The translations under genes were made by a program, and so were the position numbers. The notes under the pieces were generated by a model, which saw only the letters and a list, made by a program, of their open reading frames with translations, had not been told where the DNA came from and made no database searches. Shown here one piece after another: positions 6,935-14,004 of a stretch of DNA of 47,548 nt (the stretch's first letter is position 1; every line of letters begins with the position of its first letter). The stretch is from a virus. The stretch is from the IMG/VR virus record IMGVR_UViG_3300044911_002024, positions 1 through 47,548 of that record; one strand, given 5' to 3'.

Positions 6935-7035
6935 TCGTCCCCCCAGAACGTCGTCGAGCCGAGGCACGACGCGAACGTCGCGGCGCCGACGATGGCGAGA
7001 AAAACGGCGATGTTGAGCCATGTGTGCAGCAGCAT
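6931..7035 (-). CDS. Tiny membrane protein, 34 aa
   Basis: The short frame starts at ATG 7035 (TGATG overlap with the upstream stop) and ends in an ATGA overlap with the next gene, so it fits the coupled series exactly. Residues 6-26 (WLNIAVFLAIVGAATFASCL) form one clear transmembrane segment, followed by a short acidic tail. Role unknown; small single-pass phage peptides can act as inhibitors or lysis helpers. Supported by junction architecture and hydrophobicity only. Confidence 0.55.
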   Translation of the reverse strand: MLLHTWLNIAVFLAIVGAATFASCLGSTTFWGDE

Positions 7036-7301
7036 CAGTCAAACTCCACCACGATTGCGACCTCGCTTCCGTCGCGGTTGATCTCCACCGACGTGGCAGA
7101 CATATCCGCCAGGAGCGCCCACAGGTCTTCATCGCTCATCGGGGCCATACCCTCGACGAACCGGACGGCGACCTCGTGCGGCGATTCGCCGACAAGGATC
7201 GAAATGTCCGCGTCCGATGAACGGCACCGCGACCGGAGGAACTCCTTGAGTTCGTAGATGCCGCCCTCAGCAGCGTGGACGGCGTCCAGCAGGAAGCTCA
7301 C
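7035..7301 (-). CDS. Hypothetical acidic protein, 88 aa
   Basis: The start is GTG 7301, overlapping the csrA stop as GTGA. The upstream extension of this frame is a shadow of csrA. The product is acidic: EGGIYELKEFLRSRCRSS, then SPHEVAVRFVEGMAPMSDED and a beta-like end EINRDGSEVAIVVEFD. Not recognised. Direct coupling to csrA makes it a candidate co-regulator or antagonist, but that is only context. Confidence 0.55.
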   Translation of the reverse strand: MSFLLDAVHAAEGGIYELKEFLRSRCRSSDADISILVGESPHEVAVRFVEGMAPMSDEDLWALLADMSATSVEINRDGSEVAIVVEFD

Positions 7302-7468
7302 TTGGTCGCCTCCCGCGGCTTCTGGAGCAGTTCCTCGCGGGCGATCAGCACCTCGGGCGGTGCCTTGATGGCGAGCCGCACCTGGCCCTCGAACACCTTC
7401 GTGACCATGACCTCGATGTCGCGGCCGATCTGAACTTTCTGCCCGCGGCGGCGGGTGATGACCAGCAT
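7298..7468 (-). CDS. csrA: CsrA/RsmA-type RNA-binding regulator
   Basis: 56 residues, ATG 7468 to TGA 7298, with a strong AAAGGAG ribosome site. It aligns by eye along the whole CsrA fold: MLVITRRRGQKVQIG at the N-terminus (R6), DIEVMVTKVFEGQVRLAIKA in the middle (VRL, R31) and PPEVLIAREEL at the end with the key R44-E45-E46. CsrA dimers bind GGA-containing hairpins in mRNA leaders and block or alter translation. A phage copy could control host metabolism or time its own genes. Residues needed for RNA binding are present. Coupled by GTGA to the next gene. Confidence 0.9.
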   Translation of the reverse strand: MLVITRRRGQKVQIGRDIEVMVTKVFEGQVRLAIKAPPEVLIAREELLQKPREATK

Positions 7469-7487
7469 GGCTGACTCCTTTCAGCGT

Positions 7488-7506
7488 TGTGGGGACGGGT
7501 AGCCTA
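7488..7506 (-). promoter_or_regulatory. Leader motif shared with 17651-17669
   Basis: On the minus strand TAGGCTAC, three bases, TCC, then CCACA lies just upstream of the csrA ribosome site. The same string (TAGGCTAC-N3-TCC-ACACA) lies upstream of the 58-residue gene at 17.6 kb. In both, the TAG is the previous gene's stop. It could be a promoter or RNA element, or chance. Confidence 0.3.
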
Positions 7507-7977
7507 TCCAGCCGGCTGGATTGAAGCAAGGTAGGTTTCGCACGCTTTCTTCACCGCCGGCCGGGGGTGCTCCTTGGCCGCCCAGGTCAGGTAGGCCATG
7601 CCCCGGCTCGAGCGGGACACGACTCCCAGCGTCTGCCCGTCGAACCGGCCGCCGCGCAGCATGAACTCGGCCCCCTCGGCCGGCGGCGTCAAGTGGCCCT
7701 CCACGACCGGCACCCACTGGCCTGTGCCGCAGAAGCAGCACTCGATCCGCCACTGCCCCCGATCCTCGTCGAGGATGTCGTGGCACTCGGCCCGACAGTT
7801 CTGGTCAAGGCAGGCCACGGTGCCGTCCAGGCGACCGAGGGGCGGGTGGGCCTCCGCTGGCAACGCCAGCGGAGGAGTGTCATGGGCCTCTGACTGGCCT
7901 CCGGCCGACTCAGTCTTAGCCTTCCGGCACCGCTTCTTGGTCGGCTGTTGTGGTGACGTGTCGAATAAAAGGCTCAT
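7504..7977 (-). CDS. Zinc-finger protein with ExoX-C-like domain
   Basis: 157 residues. The N-terminus is basic and disordered. Cysteines 56, 61, 65, 80, 81 and 83 could form a zinc site. Residues 106-150 (RGGRFDGQTLGVVSRSSRG, then AYLTWAAKE and a helix) resemble the exodeoxyribonuclease X C-terminal-like domain, which recurs in phage recombination proteins and alone has no nuclease active site. It probably binds DNA or a partner next to the helicase. It overlaps the helicase stop by ATGA. Confidence 0.65.
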   Translation of the reverse strand: MSLLFDTSPQQPTKKRCRKAKTESAGGQSEAHDTPPLALPAEAHPPLGRLDGTVACLDQNCRAECHDILDEDRGQWRIECCFCGTGQWVPVVEGHLTPPAEGAEFMLRGGRFDGQTLGVVSRSSRGMAYLTWAAKEHPRPAVKKACETYLASIQPAG

Positions 7978-9617
7978 AGTGGCAACTCCATCGAATAGGG
8001 TTCATCGGACTCGCAGACAATCAGCCGCTCCTTGGCCCTCGTGACGCCGACGTATTCGATCCGGCACTCCTCGTCGTGGACGCGGGGGTCAAGCTCCCGC
8101 TCGCGCTCCACCCTGGCGGCCGTCTCGGTGGAGAGAATCACGTCTTGGGCCTCCATTCCCTTGGCCCCGTGGATGGTCGATAGCCGCACGTTTGGCTTCG
8201 TCGCGATCTCAGGGCCGTGCCGTTTCGCGGCGGCGTACCACTTGCCGCCCCCGTCCAGCAACCCTGACCATCGCCCCTCCTTGATCATCTCCATCAGTTC
8301 CGGCGTGACGCCGCCCAGCGTCGTCATCTCGTCGGCCGACAGGAAGTCGATATCCTCCCGCCGGCCCTTCGTCCACGCAGCCTTCTCGCCGTGGCGAAGC
8401 AGGACGGCCGCGTCGATGGTCTTTGTGGGCGTCAAGTCGATGGCCGCCGTCCAGGCAGCCCCAGAGATGCCCTGGCCGTGCTGGAGCCTCCAGTAGGCGT
8501 TGTAGGCCATCATGGCCTTGGTGTCCGATTTCTCGTTGATGTAGGCGTGCGGCACCTTCCGCGACTCAAGCATCGTGGCGAACTTCGCCAGCGAGTATTT
8601 GCACCTCGCCAGCACCAGCGTCGTTCGGCTGCCGTCCACCTGGCTGATCGCCCGCTCGATCGACGGCTCGTTGATCACCCTGCCTTCGTGGGCGGCCGGT
8701 GCGATCCCGCGCTCAAAGTAACCCTTTCTCATCCGCCGCAGGCATCGCTCGCCAAGCTCCATGACGGCGGCGGGACACCGCCAAGACTGCGGCATCGTCC
8801 GCTCCTTGTCGGCCTCCCACGACATAAAGTTGCGGTAGTCGGCACCGCCAAAGCCGAAGACCGACTGGAAAGGGTCTGCGGCCAAGTACGCCCACTTCAC
8901 GCCGGGGGCGTAGGCCAGCCGGCGGCAGACGGCGTCCAGCAGCTTCGACGCATCCTGCGCCTCGTCGAAAATCCACGCCTGCACGCCCTCGGGCGTCGGC
9001 CCCTCCGGCTCGGTCATTTCTGGCCCGTCCAGCGTGAAGCGTATCCCAGCGTACCGGCCGAGGATGTCCACGAAGTCGGACTTGCCGTCCAGCCGCTTGG
9101 AGTCCTCGTATTTCCTCACGAAATACTTCACGGTGCCGTAGGCCGGCACCTCAATGCCCGCCATCGACTTCTCGCGGTGGACGGCCTCCAGCGGCTCGAC
9201 GCGGTTCCTGGCGATGTCCCAGAGCGTCAGCGCCGCAGCGGCCTCGTCGTCCCCCACGCAGACCTTGTAGCCACTGTCCTCGACCTTCCGCCACGAGACG
9301 TTCACCCGGAGACGGTCGGCGATCCACTTGGACGCCTTGTCATCGGAGGCCAAAAGTTCGTCCCCCTTGATCTGGAGCATCTTGTGGCAAGTCGAATGGG
9401 CCGTCCTGAACCACCCAGTGCCTTCCAGAAGGCTCGGATGGCAGTCGAACGCCTCGGATGCCCTGTTGACCATCTCCTCCCTGGCGGCCTTCGTGAGGCT
9501 CGCAAAGCCGATGGCCTGCGGGTCACGGCCGACCTCTGGCAGGACCGACTTCATGATGTTGAGCAGTTCGGTGGTTTTCCCCGTGCCTGCCCCTCCGATG
9601 AGCCTGGCTACCTTCAT
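7974..9617 (-). CDS. SF1 UvrD/PcrA-like DNA helicase
   Basis: The start is ATG 9617 (547 aa); earlier codons run through intergenic DNA. Walker A is GGAGTGKT (8-15), Walker B FDEAQD (217-222), motif III region YLAADPFQSVFGFGGAD (about 244-260), and near the C-terminus STIHGAKGMEAQDV and YVGVTRAKERL give motifs V and VI. This is the full set for an ATP-driven 3'-5' UvrD-like helicase, in a compact form. It should unwind DNA during replication or recombination, with the prim-pol encoded just upstream. A weak AAGGAAA site lies before the ATG. Confidence 0.9.
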   Translation of the reverse strand: MKVARLIGGAGTGKTTELLNIMKSVLPEVGRDPQAIGFASLTKAAREEMVNRASEAFDCHPSLLEGTGWFRTAHSTCHKMLQIKGDELLASDDKASKWIADRLRVNVSWRKVEDSGYKVCVGDDEAAAALTLWDIARNRVEPLEAVHREKSMAGIEVPAYGTVKYFVRKYEDSKRLDGKSDFVDILGRYAGIRFTLDGPEMTEPEGPTPEGVQAWIFDEAQDASKLLDAVCRRLAYAPGVKWAYLAADPFQSVFGFGGADYRNFMSWEADKERTMPQSWRCPAAVMELGERCLRRMRKGYFERGIAPAAHEGRVINEPSIERAISQVDGSRTTLVLARCKYSLAKFATMLESRKVPHAYINEKSDTKAMMAYNAYWRLQHGQGISGAAWTAAIDLTPTKTIDAAVLLRHGEKAAWTKGRREDIDFLSADEMTTLGGVTPELMEMIKEGRWSGLLDGGGKWYAAAKRHGPEIATKPNVRLSTIHGAKGMEAQDVILSTETAARVERERELDPRVHDEECRIEYVGVTRAKERLIVCESDEPYSMELPL

Positions 9618-9759
9618 TGGACCGCGTTTCCTTTCTTGGGGGTTTGTGGCCCGGTTTTCGGTCCACCCTAAGTCCTTGTTTTTCAACCACTTGCATCGCG
9701 TTGGACCGCAAACCCGCGTTCCCGCGCTCGTAATTGATTTCCGAATTTCAATTCCCCCC
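9618..9759. promoter_or_regulatory. Intergenic region before the helicase, possible promoter/operator
   Basis: 142 bases, noticeably AT-richer than the genes around it. It contains an imperfect palindrome AATTGA-N10-TCAATT at 9732-9753 and repeated GGTCCA-type words near 9617-9712. No convincing -35/-10 pair was found. One of the few gaps long enough to hold a separate promoter for the helicase operon. Confidence 0.3.
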
Positions 9760-11433
9760 CTATGTAATAAGGGCGGGTTGGCTTTCGGGATGGGCGATGG
9801 TTTCAAGATGGGTAATATGCGCCTGCGTCCAGACGACATAGCGCCGTCGGACGCCGACTTCCGTCCTGACCCGCTCGATGCGGAACTCCTTCTCGCCGGA
9901 GGCGGCCAGCATCCGCCGCTTGAGGGCCACCATCTCGCCCTCCAAGAGCCGCACCTTCCGGGTCTTCTGGATGTCCTCGAAGACCCGGTTCCATGAGAAG
10001 TAGAGTTCGTACTGCCCCTCGGCGTTTCGCACCCACGATGCCCTGCCTGACGGGTGCGGGGCCGAATCGTCCGACCCGGCCTCCGGGGTTGCCGTGCTGG
10101 AGAGGGCGTCTAGAAGCCAGCCCGCGACCTGAGCAAACCGCTGCTGCTCGGCCGGGGGCCATTCCTCCGTCTTCTCGTCCATCAGCTTGACCTTCAGCCC
10201 ACGCACCCGCGTGAACTGCTTCTCACCCTCTTTCTTGAACGAGTAGCCGTTCCAGATTTTGGCCCACTCCTTGGGATTGGGGTCGGTCACGTCGGTCGTG
10301 CCGGTGGCCTCCAGAATCTTCCTGGCAACTGAGATAGGACTCGACCAGTCGGCGCTCGACAGGCTGACTTGAACGCAGTCGCTCTTGCCGTCGCTGTTGG
10401 CGACCACGGGGACGTGCAGCCGGAACTCCTTGGGGTCGGAGTGAACGACCGTCAGTTTCCACATCCCCGGAAACCACTCAGTCCCGCGAAGCTCCAGGCC
10501 GCTGGCGGCGTGGACGTTGTCCTTCTTGGCCTTCTCGACTTTCTTGTCAGCGTCTTCGTCGGTACTGGCAATCTTCGTGGCCCCGGCGGCGCGCGCCTTC
10601 ATGCCCCACCGCAACTGCCCCATCCAGATGCTCTTCAACTCATTCTCCTCGAGCGGCGGGTTGCACTGCGCCTTGTTCAGTGCCCGCATGATCATGAGCA
10701 CATTCTGCTGCTCGGCTGCATCGTGAGGATCACGCATCCGCATGACCTCCGACGAAATCCACGACACCATCGACGTGTGGCGTTCGCCCGTGCCGACGAT
10801 CCGCTCGTAGATCGTGTTCTTTGTGATGGCCCCTTCCTCGCCCACGTCGCCCTGGCAGGCCGCAATGACGGCCAGCACCAGTGCCTCGGGCATCGGCAGC
10901 AGTTCAACGTCGTCCGGCGACCGCCCTTTGTCCCAGGCGTAGGTCACGCCGCTGTGATGCCGGCTGGGCGGGATGATCGACTGCGCCTGCTTGCCGCCGC
11001 CGCCAAACCGCACCTCGAGGCCGCCGATCTTCTTGACCGCCTTGGGGATGGAGATCAGCCGTTCGTCAAGCAGGTATAGCCGGTGGCCGCCGCGGCTCGA
11101 CGAGTAGCCCAGCGTCCTCGCCTCGACGAGGCCGAACTTTCTAGCGGTCGCCAGTGACTTCTCGTCATCCCACTCCAAATCGGCGACGCCGCTCGCCGGC
11201 CCCAGCGGCAGGCCGATGTTCCACTCCTCGCCGTTCTCGAACCATGAGGCGATCACCTCCTCGTCCTTTGTCGCGTGTGGGAGCCAATCGTTTTCGACGG
11301 GGTGCTTCCCCGGCGTGGCGCAGGCGTGGCCCAGGTGGCACATGCACCGGCCATCGACCATGCCGTAGTTCCGCAGAATCGGCCAATCCAGTTCCGCCGC
11401 GTAGCGGGCGGCTGCCTTGAAGATGTCGCTCAT
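9760..11433 (-). CDS. Bifunctional primase-polymerase (prim-pol, AEP superfamily)
   Basis: 557 residues from ATG 11433 (ATGA with the nuclease stop). The N-terminal prim-pol domain (about 1-190) shows LDWPILRNYG, the cysteine/PGKHP signature CMCHLGHACATPGKHP, an acidic GVADLEWDDEK, and the sugar-binding PPSRHHSG. A PriCT-like helical region follows (about 215-285). The remaining 270 residues are unrecognised and end with a basic region. Such enzymes make primers and can extend DNA on phages and plasmids. No family A or B polymerase is seen in the window, so this may be the main replicative nucleotidyltransferase or work with the host polymerase. Confidence 0.85.
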   Translation of the reverse strand: MSDIFKAAARYAAELDWPILRNYGMVDGRCMCHLGHACATPGKHPVENDWLPHATKDEEVIASWFENGEEWNIGLPLGPASGVADLEWDDEKSLATARKFGLVEARTLGYSSSRGGHRLYLLDERLISIPKAVKKIGGLEVRFGGGGKQAQSIIPPSRHHSGVTYAWDKGRSPDDVELLPMPEALVLAVIAACQGDVGEEGAITKNTIYERIVGTGERHTSMVSWISSEVMRMRDPHDAAEQQNVLMIMRALNKAQCNPPLEENELKSIWMGQLRWGMKARAAGATKIASTDEDADKKVEKAKKDNVHAASGLELRGTEWFPGMWKLTVVHSDPKEFRLHVPVVANSDGKSDCVQVSLSSADWSSPISVARKILEATGTTDVTDPNPKEWAKIWNGYSFKKEGEKQFTRVRGLKVKLMDEKTEEWPPAEQQRFAQVAGWLLDALSSTATPEAGSDDSAPHPSGRASWVRNAEGQYELYFSWNRVFEDIQKTRKVRLLEGEMVALKRRMLAASGEKEFRIERVRTEVGVRRRYVVWTQAHITHLETIAHPESQPALIT

Positions 11434-11945
11434 TTTGTCCTCCGTGCTTGCCACTGAACCTTGTTTCCAGATTCCTTCCACAACTCCATCGACCGCGAGT
11501 TTGCAAGCGATCCGCAGTTGCCGTCGTGCGGCACGAAAAACCGCAGGTCATAGTCGCCGCCGCCATCACCGTGGCCGATCATAAAGCGAGCAACGCTAGG
11601 ATCGACGCCAAACCTGCCAGCACCGCAGACCCCAAGAGAAACCTCCTCGTCCTTCTCGTGGTCATAAACGGAGCCGTACCCAACCTTGTATGCGAAGTGC
11701 CCCTGAAACTCTTCATCGCGAGAGTACGGCTTCACCTCGACGTAGAGGTCGTGGTATCCGTTGCATTCAGAGTGGCTGCACGGGAACTTTAGGTAGAAGT
11801 CAGGCGTCCAGCCGTCGAAGTCGATCGGCTCGTATCGCCACTCCCACCCAAGCAGGTCGAAGAACGCTGCCCACCTAGCCTCAAGCCGAGATCGGAACAT
11901 CACGCCCGCATACTTCGTCGGGTGCGCCTTAATGGTGTACTGCAC
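11430..11945 (-). CDS. PD-(D/E)XK endonuclease-like protein
   Basis: GTG 11945 is chosen because AGGGAGG lies five bases upstream and a strong hairpin lies just before it. 171 residues. FRSRLEARWAAFFDLLGW is a hallmark opening; YEPIDFDGWTPDFYL (D49) and YVEVKPY (E70, K72) supply the PD-(D/E)XK active site. Such small nucleases occur beside phage replication genes and may process replication or recombination intermediates, or cut host DNA. The stop overlaps the prim-pol start. Confidence 0.82.
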   Translation of the reverse strand: MQYTIKAHPTKYAGVMFRSRLEARWAAFFDLLGWEWRYEPIDFDGWTPDFYLKFPCSHSECNGYHDLYVEVKPYSRDEEFQGHFAYKVGYGSVYDHEKDEEVSLGVCGAGRFGVDPSVARFMIGHGDGGGDYDLRFFVPHDGNCGSLANSRSMELWKESGNKVQWQARRTK

Positions 11946-11976
11946 CGAAACCTCCCTGCTTCGTTGTGTAAGAAAC

Positions 11977-12012
11977 CCTCCCCGGCCCCGCTGCTCGCAG
12001 GGGCCGGGGAGG
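11977..12012 (-). terminator. Strong G+C hairpin, probable terminator or leader structure
   Basis: A perfect 13-bp stem (CCTCCCCGGCCCC with its complement) closes a 10-base loop at 11990-11999. On the minus strand it is followed by GTTTCTTACAC, a modest T-rich stretch. It sits between two same-strand genes in a 200-base gap, about 31 bases before the nuclease start codon, so it may end the upstream message or act as a leader attenuator. Confidence 0.6.
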
Positions 12013-12124
12013 CGTAGTTCCGCCAGCCGGCGTGGTGGGAAAGAGGCACCAGAGGCTCGGCCGACTTGCCGCGTTACTCGCCACCACGGCCTGGGCGACC
12101 GGCCCGCGAAGGTGCGGGTTTCGC

Positions 12125-12141
12125 GCCGCCGGCCCGGCGGC
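12125..12141 (-). repeat. Short hairpin after the 261-aa gene's coding end
   Basis: GCCGCC and GGCGGC flank a five-base loop, just downstream of the stop at 12146. Together with the 13-bp hairpin it makes this 200-base gap highly structured. Could be an mRNA 3'-end stabiliser or a weak stop signal; no T-run follows directly. Confidence 0.35.
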
Positions 12142-12145
12142 TGGA

Positions 12146-12931
12146 TCACTCGTCGTCCTGGCCGTCTTCGTCAAGCCGCTCGGCCGCCGCGGCACCCGCG
12201 GGGATCGCCGAGAACATCGCCGTCAGCGGCTCGGTGTAGAGCCGGCGGGCGATCTCACCCTGCTCCTCGGTGAGCATCCCCACGAGCCGCGGGACGATCA
12301 TCGAGTACGGCTGGCCGCTACCACCCTTGGCCTTCTCGAGCTTCAGCCCGATCACCGCCTCGTGGAACAGGCACGGCAACCGCATCCGAAACGGCCCCCA
12401 CGACGCCAGCGAGCCAGGGCCGACCGTCACGAGCACCGGCCACACATCGCCCTCGCGCAGGATCGCCAGGATGCGGCTCTCCTTGACCCGCTTCCCAGCC
12501 CCGCGGCCGGCGCCGTAGCCGAACTCGGGCGACGCCGAGAGCGCCGTCCAGTCGTAGCGACGGTCGCCGATCCGATACTTCTCGAGCGCCTTCGGGTCGA
12601 TGCTGCCCAGGTCATCGCTGACCCGGTAGCCGACCATCAGGTCGTTGCTGATCACCACCGGCCGCTGCTCGGTGGGGTCTTCGCTCGGCCACAACGTGCC
12701 GCGCTTGGCCTCCCCGACCAGCAGGCCAACGATCTCGTCGGCCGTCTCCTGATTCCCGTTCACGTCGAGCGTCCACTTCGTGGCGCCGCCCAGCGGGGTC
12801 TTCACCCGCACGAGGTCAGTCTCCCGCATCGCCCCGTCGCCCACGTTCTGGGCGATGATCTTCGCCAGACGCGAGTTGGGCGCGAACGCGGGGTAGTCGA
12901 TCGTCTTCACAGTCGCAATCGCAGTTGTCAT
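12146..12931 (-). CDS. Phage replication-associated protein of unknown function, 261 aa
   Basis: Starts at ATG 12931 with AAAGGA upstream. The body shows LVRVKTPLGGATKW near residue 43, IVGLLVGEAKRGTLWP near 67, and VISNDLMVGYRVSDDLGS near 93. The C-terminal end is acidic (RLDEDGQDDE), as in single-strand-binding proteins. I recall similar proteins in replication clusters of other phages with no proven role. An ssDNA-binding or recombination-mediator job would fit the acidic tail and the position before prim-pol, but this is inference. Confidence 0.55.
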   Translation of the reverse strand: MTTAIATVKTIDYPAFAPNSRLAKIIAQNVGDGAMRETDLVRVKTPLGGATKWTLDVNGNQETADEIVGLLVGEAKRGTLWPSEDPTEQRPVVISNDLMVGYRVSDDLGSIDPKALEKYRIGDRRYDWTALSASPEFGYGAGRGAGKRVKESRILAILREGDVWPVLVTVGPGSLASWGPFRMRLPCLFHEAVIGLKLEKAKGGSGQPYSMIVPRLVGMLTEEQGEIARRLYTEPLTAMFSAIPAGAAAAERLDEDGQDDE

Positions 12932-12968
12932 GGGTTTTGTCCTTTCATGACGACTATCTGAACCAGCG

Positions 12969-13439
12969 TCAACGTGACGCGATCGGTTGGAGCACGCACT
13001 CCCACCGAACTTTTCGGGCGTTTGCTTGCGTCGGCCGCCTTGGTCGCGACCTGCAAGACCATTCGCCAGCCCGCCTTGAGCCAGCCGGAGTCCAACCCGC
13101 GCTCTTGTAGATTGTTCCTTCGTGAACTGAAGTGTCTTGATAGCTCACAAGCCGACGAATGTGCGCCATCTCCCTTCCGATGAGCCTCCTCATTACGCCC
13201 AGCACTCGGCTGCCTGTGTTTTTTGGCGCGTCTGGCGCAATGGCAAACCTGCGCAGCTCAAGCGTTTGGCCGTCGTTCAACATTCTTGCAACAGGTGATG
13301 TCCATATAGCGACCGCGTAGGCAACCTCGCTGTCGCTCGCCATGTAGCAAACGTAGTCAGCGTTTCTGTAGATATTTGACCGCTCAATCACCGGGAGCCT
13401 GCTGTGCCACTTGCGGACGAGGTCGCAAGCAAAAAACAC
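12969..13439 (-). CDS. GNAT-type acetyltransferase, possibly Mom-like
   Basis: Start set at GTG 13439 after an AAAGG site, just downstream of the tRNA-like element; 156 residues. Features are WHSRLP (11-16), AVAIWTSPVARML (42-54), the core ELRRFAIAPDAPKNTGSRVL (61-80), LVSYQDT (97-103) and HEGTIYKSAGW (106-116). This matches a widespread phage family with a GNAT-like core, for which a relation to Mu Mom DNA modification has been suggested. With three DNA methyltransferases nearby, a role in base modification is attractive but unproven. Confidence 0.65.
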   Translation of the reverse strand: MFFACDLVRKWHSRLPVIERSNIYRNADYVCYMASDSEVAYAVAIWTSPVARMLNDGQTLELRRFAIAPDAPKNTGSRVLGVMRRLIGREMAHIRRLVSYQDTSVHEGTIYKSAGWTPAGSRRAGEWSCRSRPRRPTQANARKVRWECVLQPIASR

Positions 13440-13465
13440 CGAACACCTTTCGACTATCAAGCGAA

Positions 13466-13537
13466 GCGCAGAGGTCGGACTCGAACCGCCCCCCCCCTCT
13501 TGGAATAGAGGGTGTGCCACCCGGTCACTTCCTGCGC
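13466..13537 (-). tRNA. Degenerate tRNA-like element, isotype uncertain
   Basis: 72 bases on the minus strand. The ends GCGCAGG and TCTGCGC pair fully (one G-U). A T-arm with TTCGAGT loop and a mostly paired 5-6-bp stem follows a run of nine G. A D-arm GTG...CAC stem holds a GGG/GG loop. The anticodon arm is odd: CCCTCT/AGAGGG leaves only six loop bases, or an eight-base loop if the stem is shortened. Depending on register the anticodon would be UCC (Gly) or CCA (Trp). No CCA end is encoded. It may be a decayed or non-standard phage tRNA. Confidence 0.5.
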
Positions 13538-13569
13538 GGTTGTCCACAGTTTCACCTTTGTCCAAAGTT

Positions 13570-14004
13570 TCAACGTGACGTGACGTGCCGCAACACCGGG
13601 CGAACGAACTCGCCCACCAACCCGTCGAACTCCGTCCCAGCCGAGTAGGGCTGGCGGGCATCCTTGCCCGCCGTTTTCGCCCTCTCGGTCAACTCAGCTT
13701 TGAGCCGAGCCGTGTTCACCTGCGTGACCGCGTCCAGCAGCCCCGCACGTCGGGCGGCCTCCATTACCGCCTCCTTTCGCGCCTCCGGCGCAGAGAACGA
13801 GTGACTCCACTCGATCCTCCAACTCCTCCCTGCGGCCTTGACTCCATCCAATCGGCCGTTCGTCATCTCCTCGATCGCGATGCCCTCGAGGTGAGCACGC
13901 TTTTCCTTGAGCGTGTCGATCTTGTCGTTCAACTCCTTGACCTGCGCGTCGATCTCGCTGATCTCAGCGAGCGCGCGTTGCAGCGTATCCGTCGATGATT
14001 GCAC
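13570..14004 (-). CDS. Coiled-coil phage protein, 144 aa
   Basis: GTG 14004 is the chosen start: AAGGAGG lies six bases upstream and the frame overlaps the SNF2 helicase end by 41 bases. Residues 8-45 form a coiled coil (LAEISEIDAQVKELNDKIDT and onward). Then comes a small alpha/beta region (SWRIEWSHSFSAPEARKEAV) and a basic C-terminus. Comparable proteins sit beside recombination genes in other phages and may bind single strands or inhibit host nucleases, but I see no diagnostic motif. Confidence 0.6.
   Translation of the reverse strand: MQSSTDTLQRALAEISEIDAQVKELNDKIDTLKEKRAHLEGIAIEEMTNGRLDGVKAAGRSWRIEWSHSFSAPEARKEAVMEAARRAGLLDAVTQVNTARLKAELTERAKTAGKDARQPYSAGTEFDGLVGEFVRPVLRHVTSR

Noticed and set aside
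8391-9671. 426-residue plus-strand ORF
   Set aside because: Opposite the UvrD-like helicase whose motifs are complete; no independent signals.
13480-13500. Poly-C tract as a sequencing artefact or phase-variable site
   Set aside because: It lies inside the tRNA-like element, not in a gene; length cannot be judged without reads.
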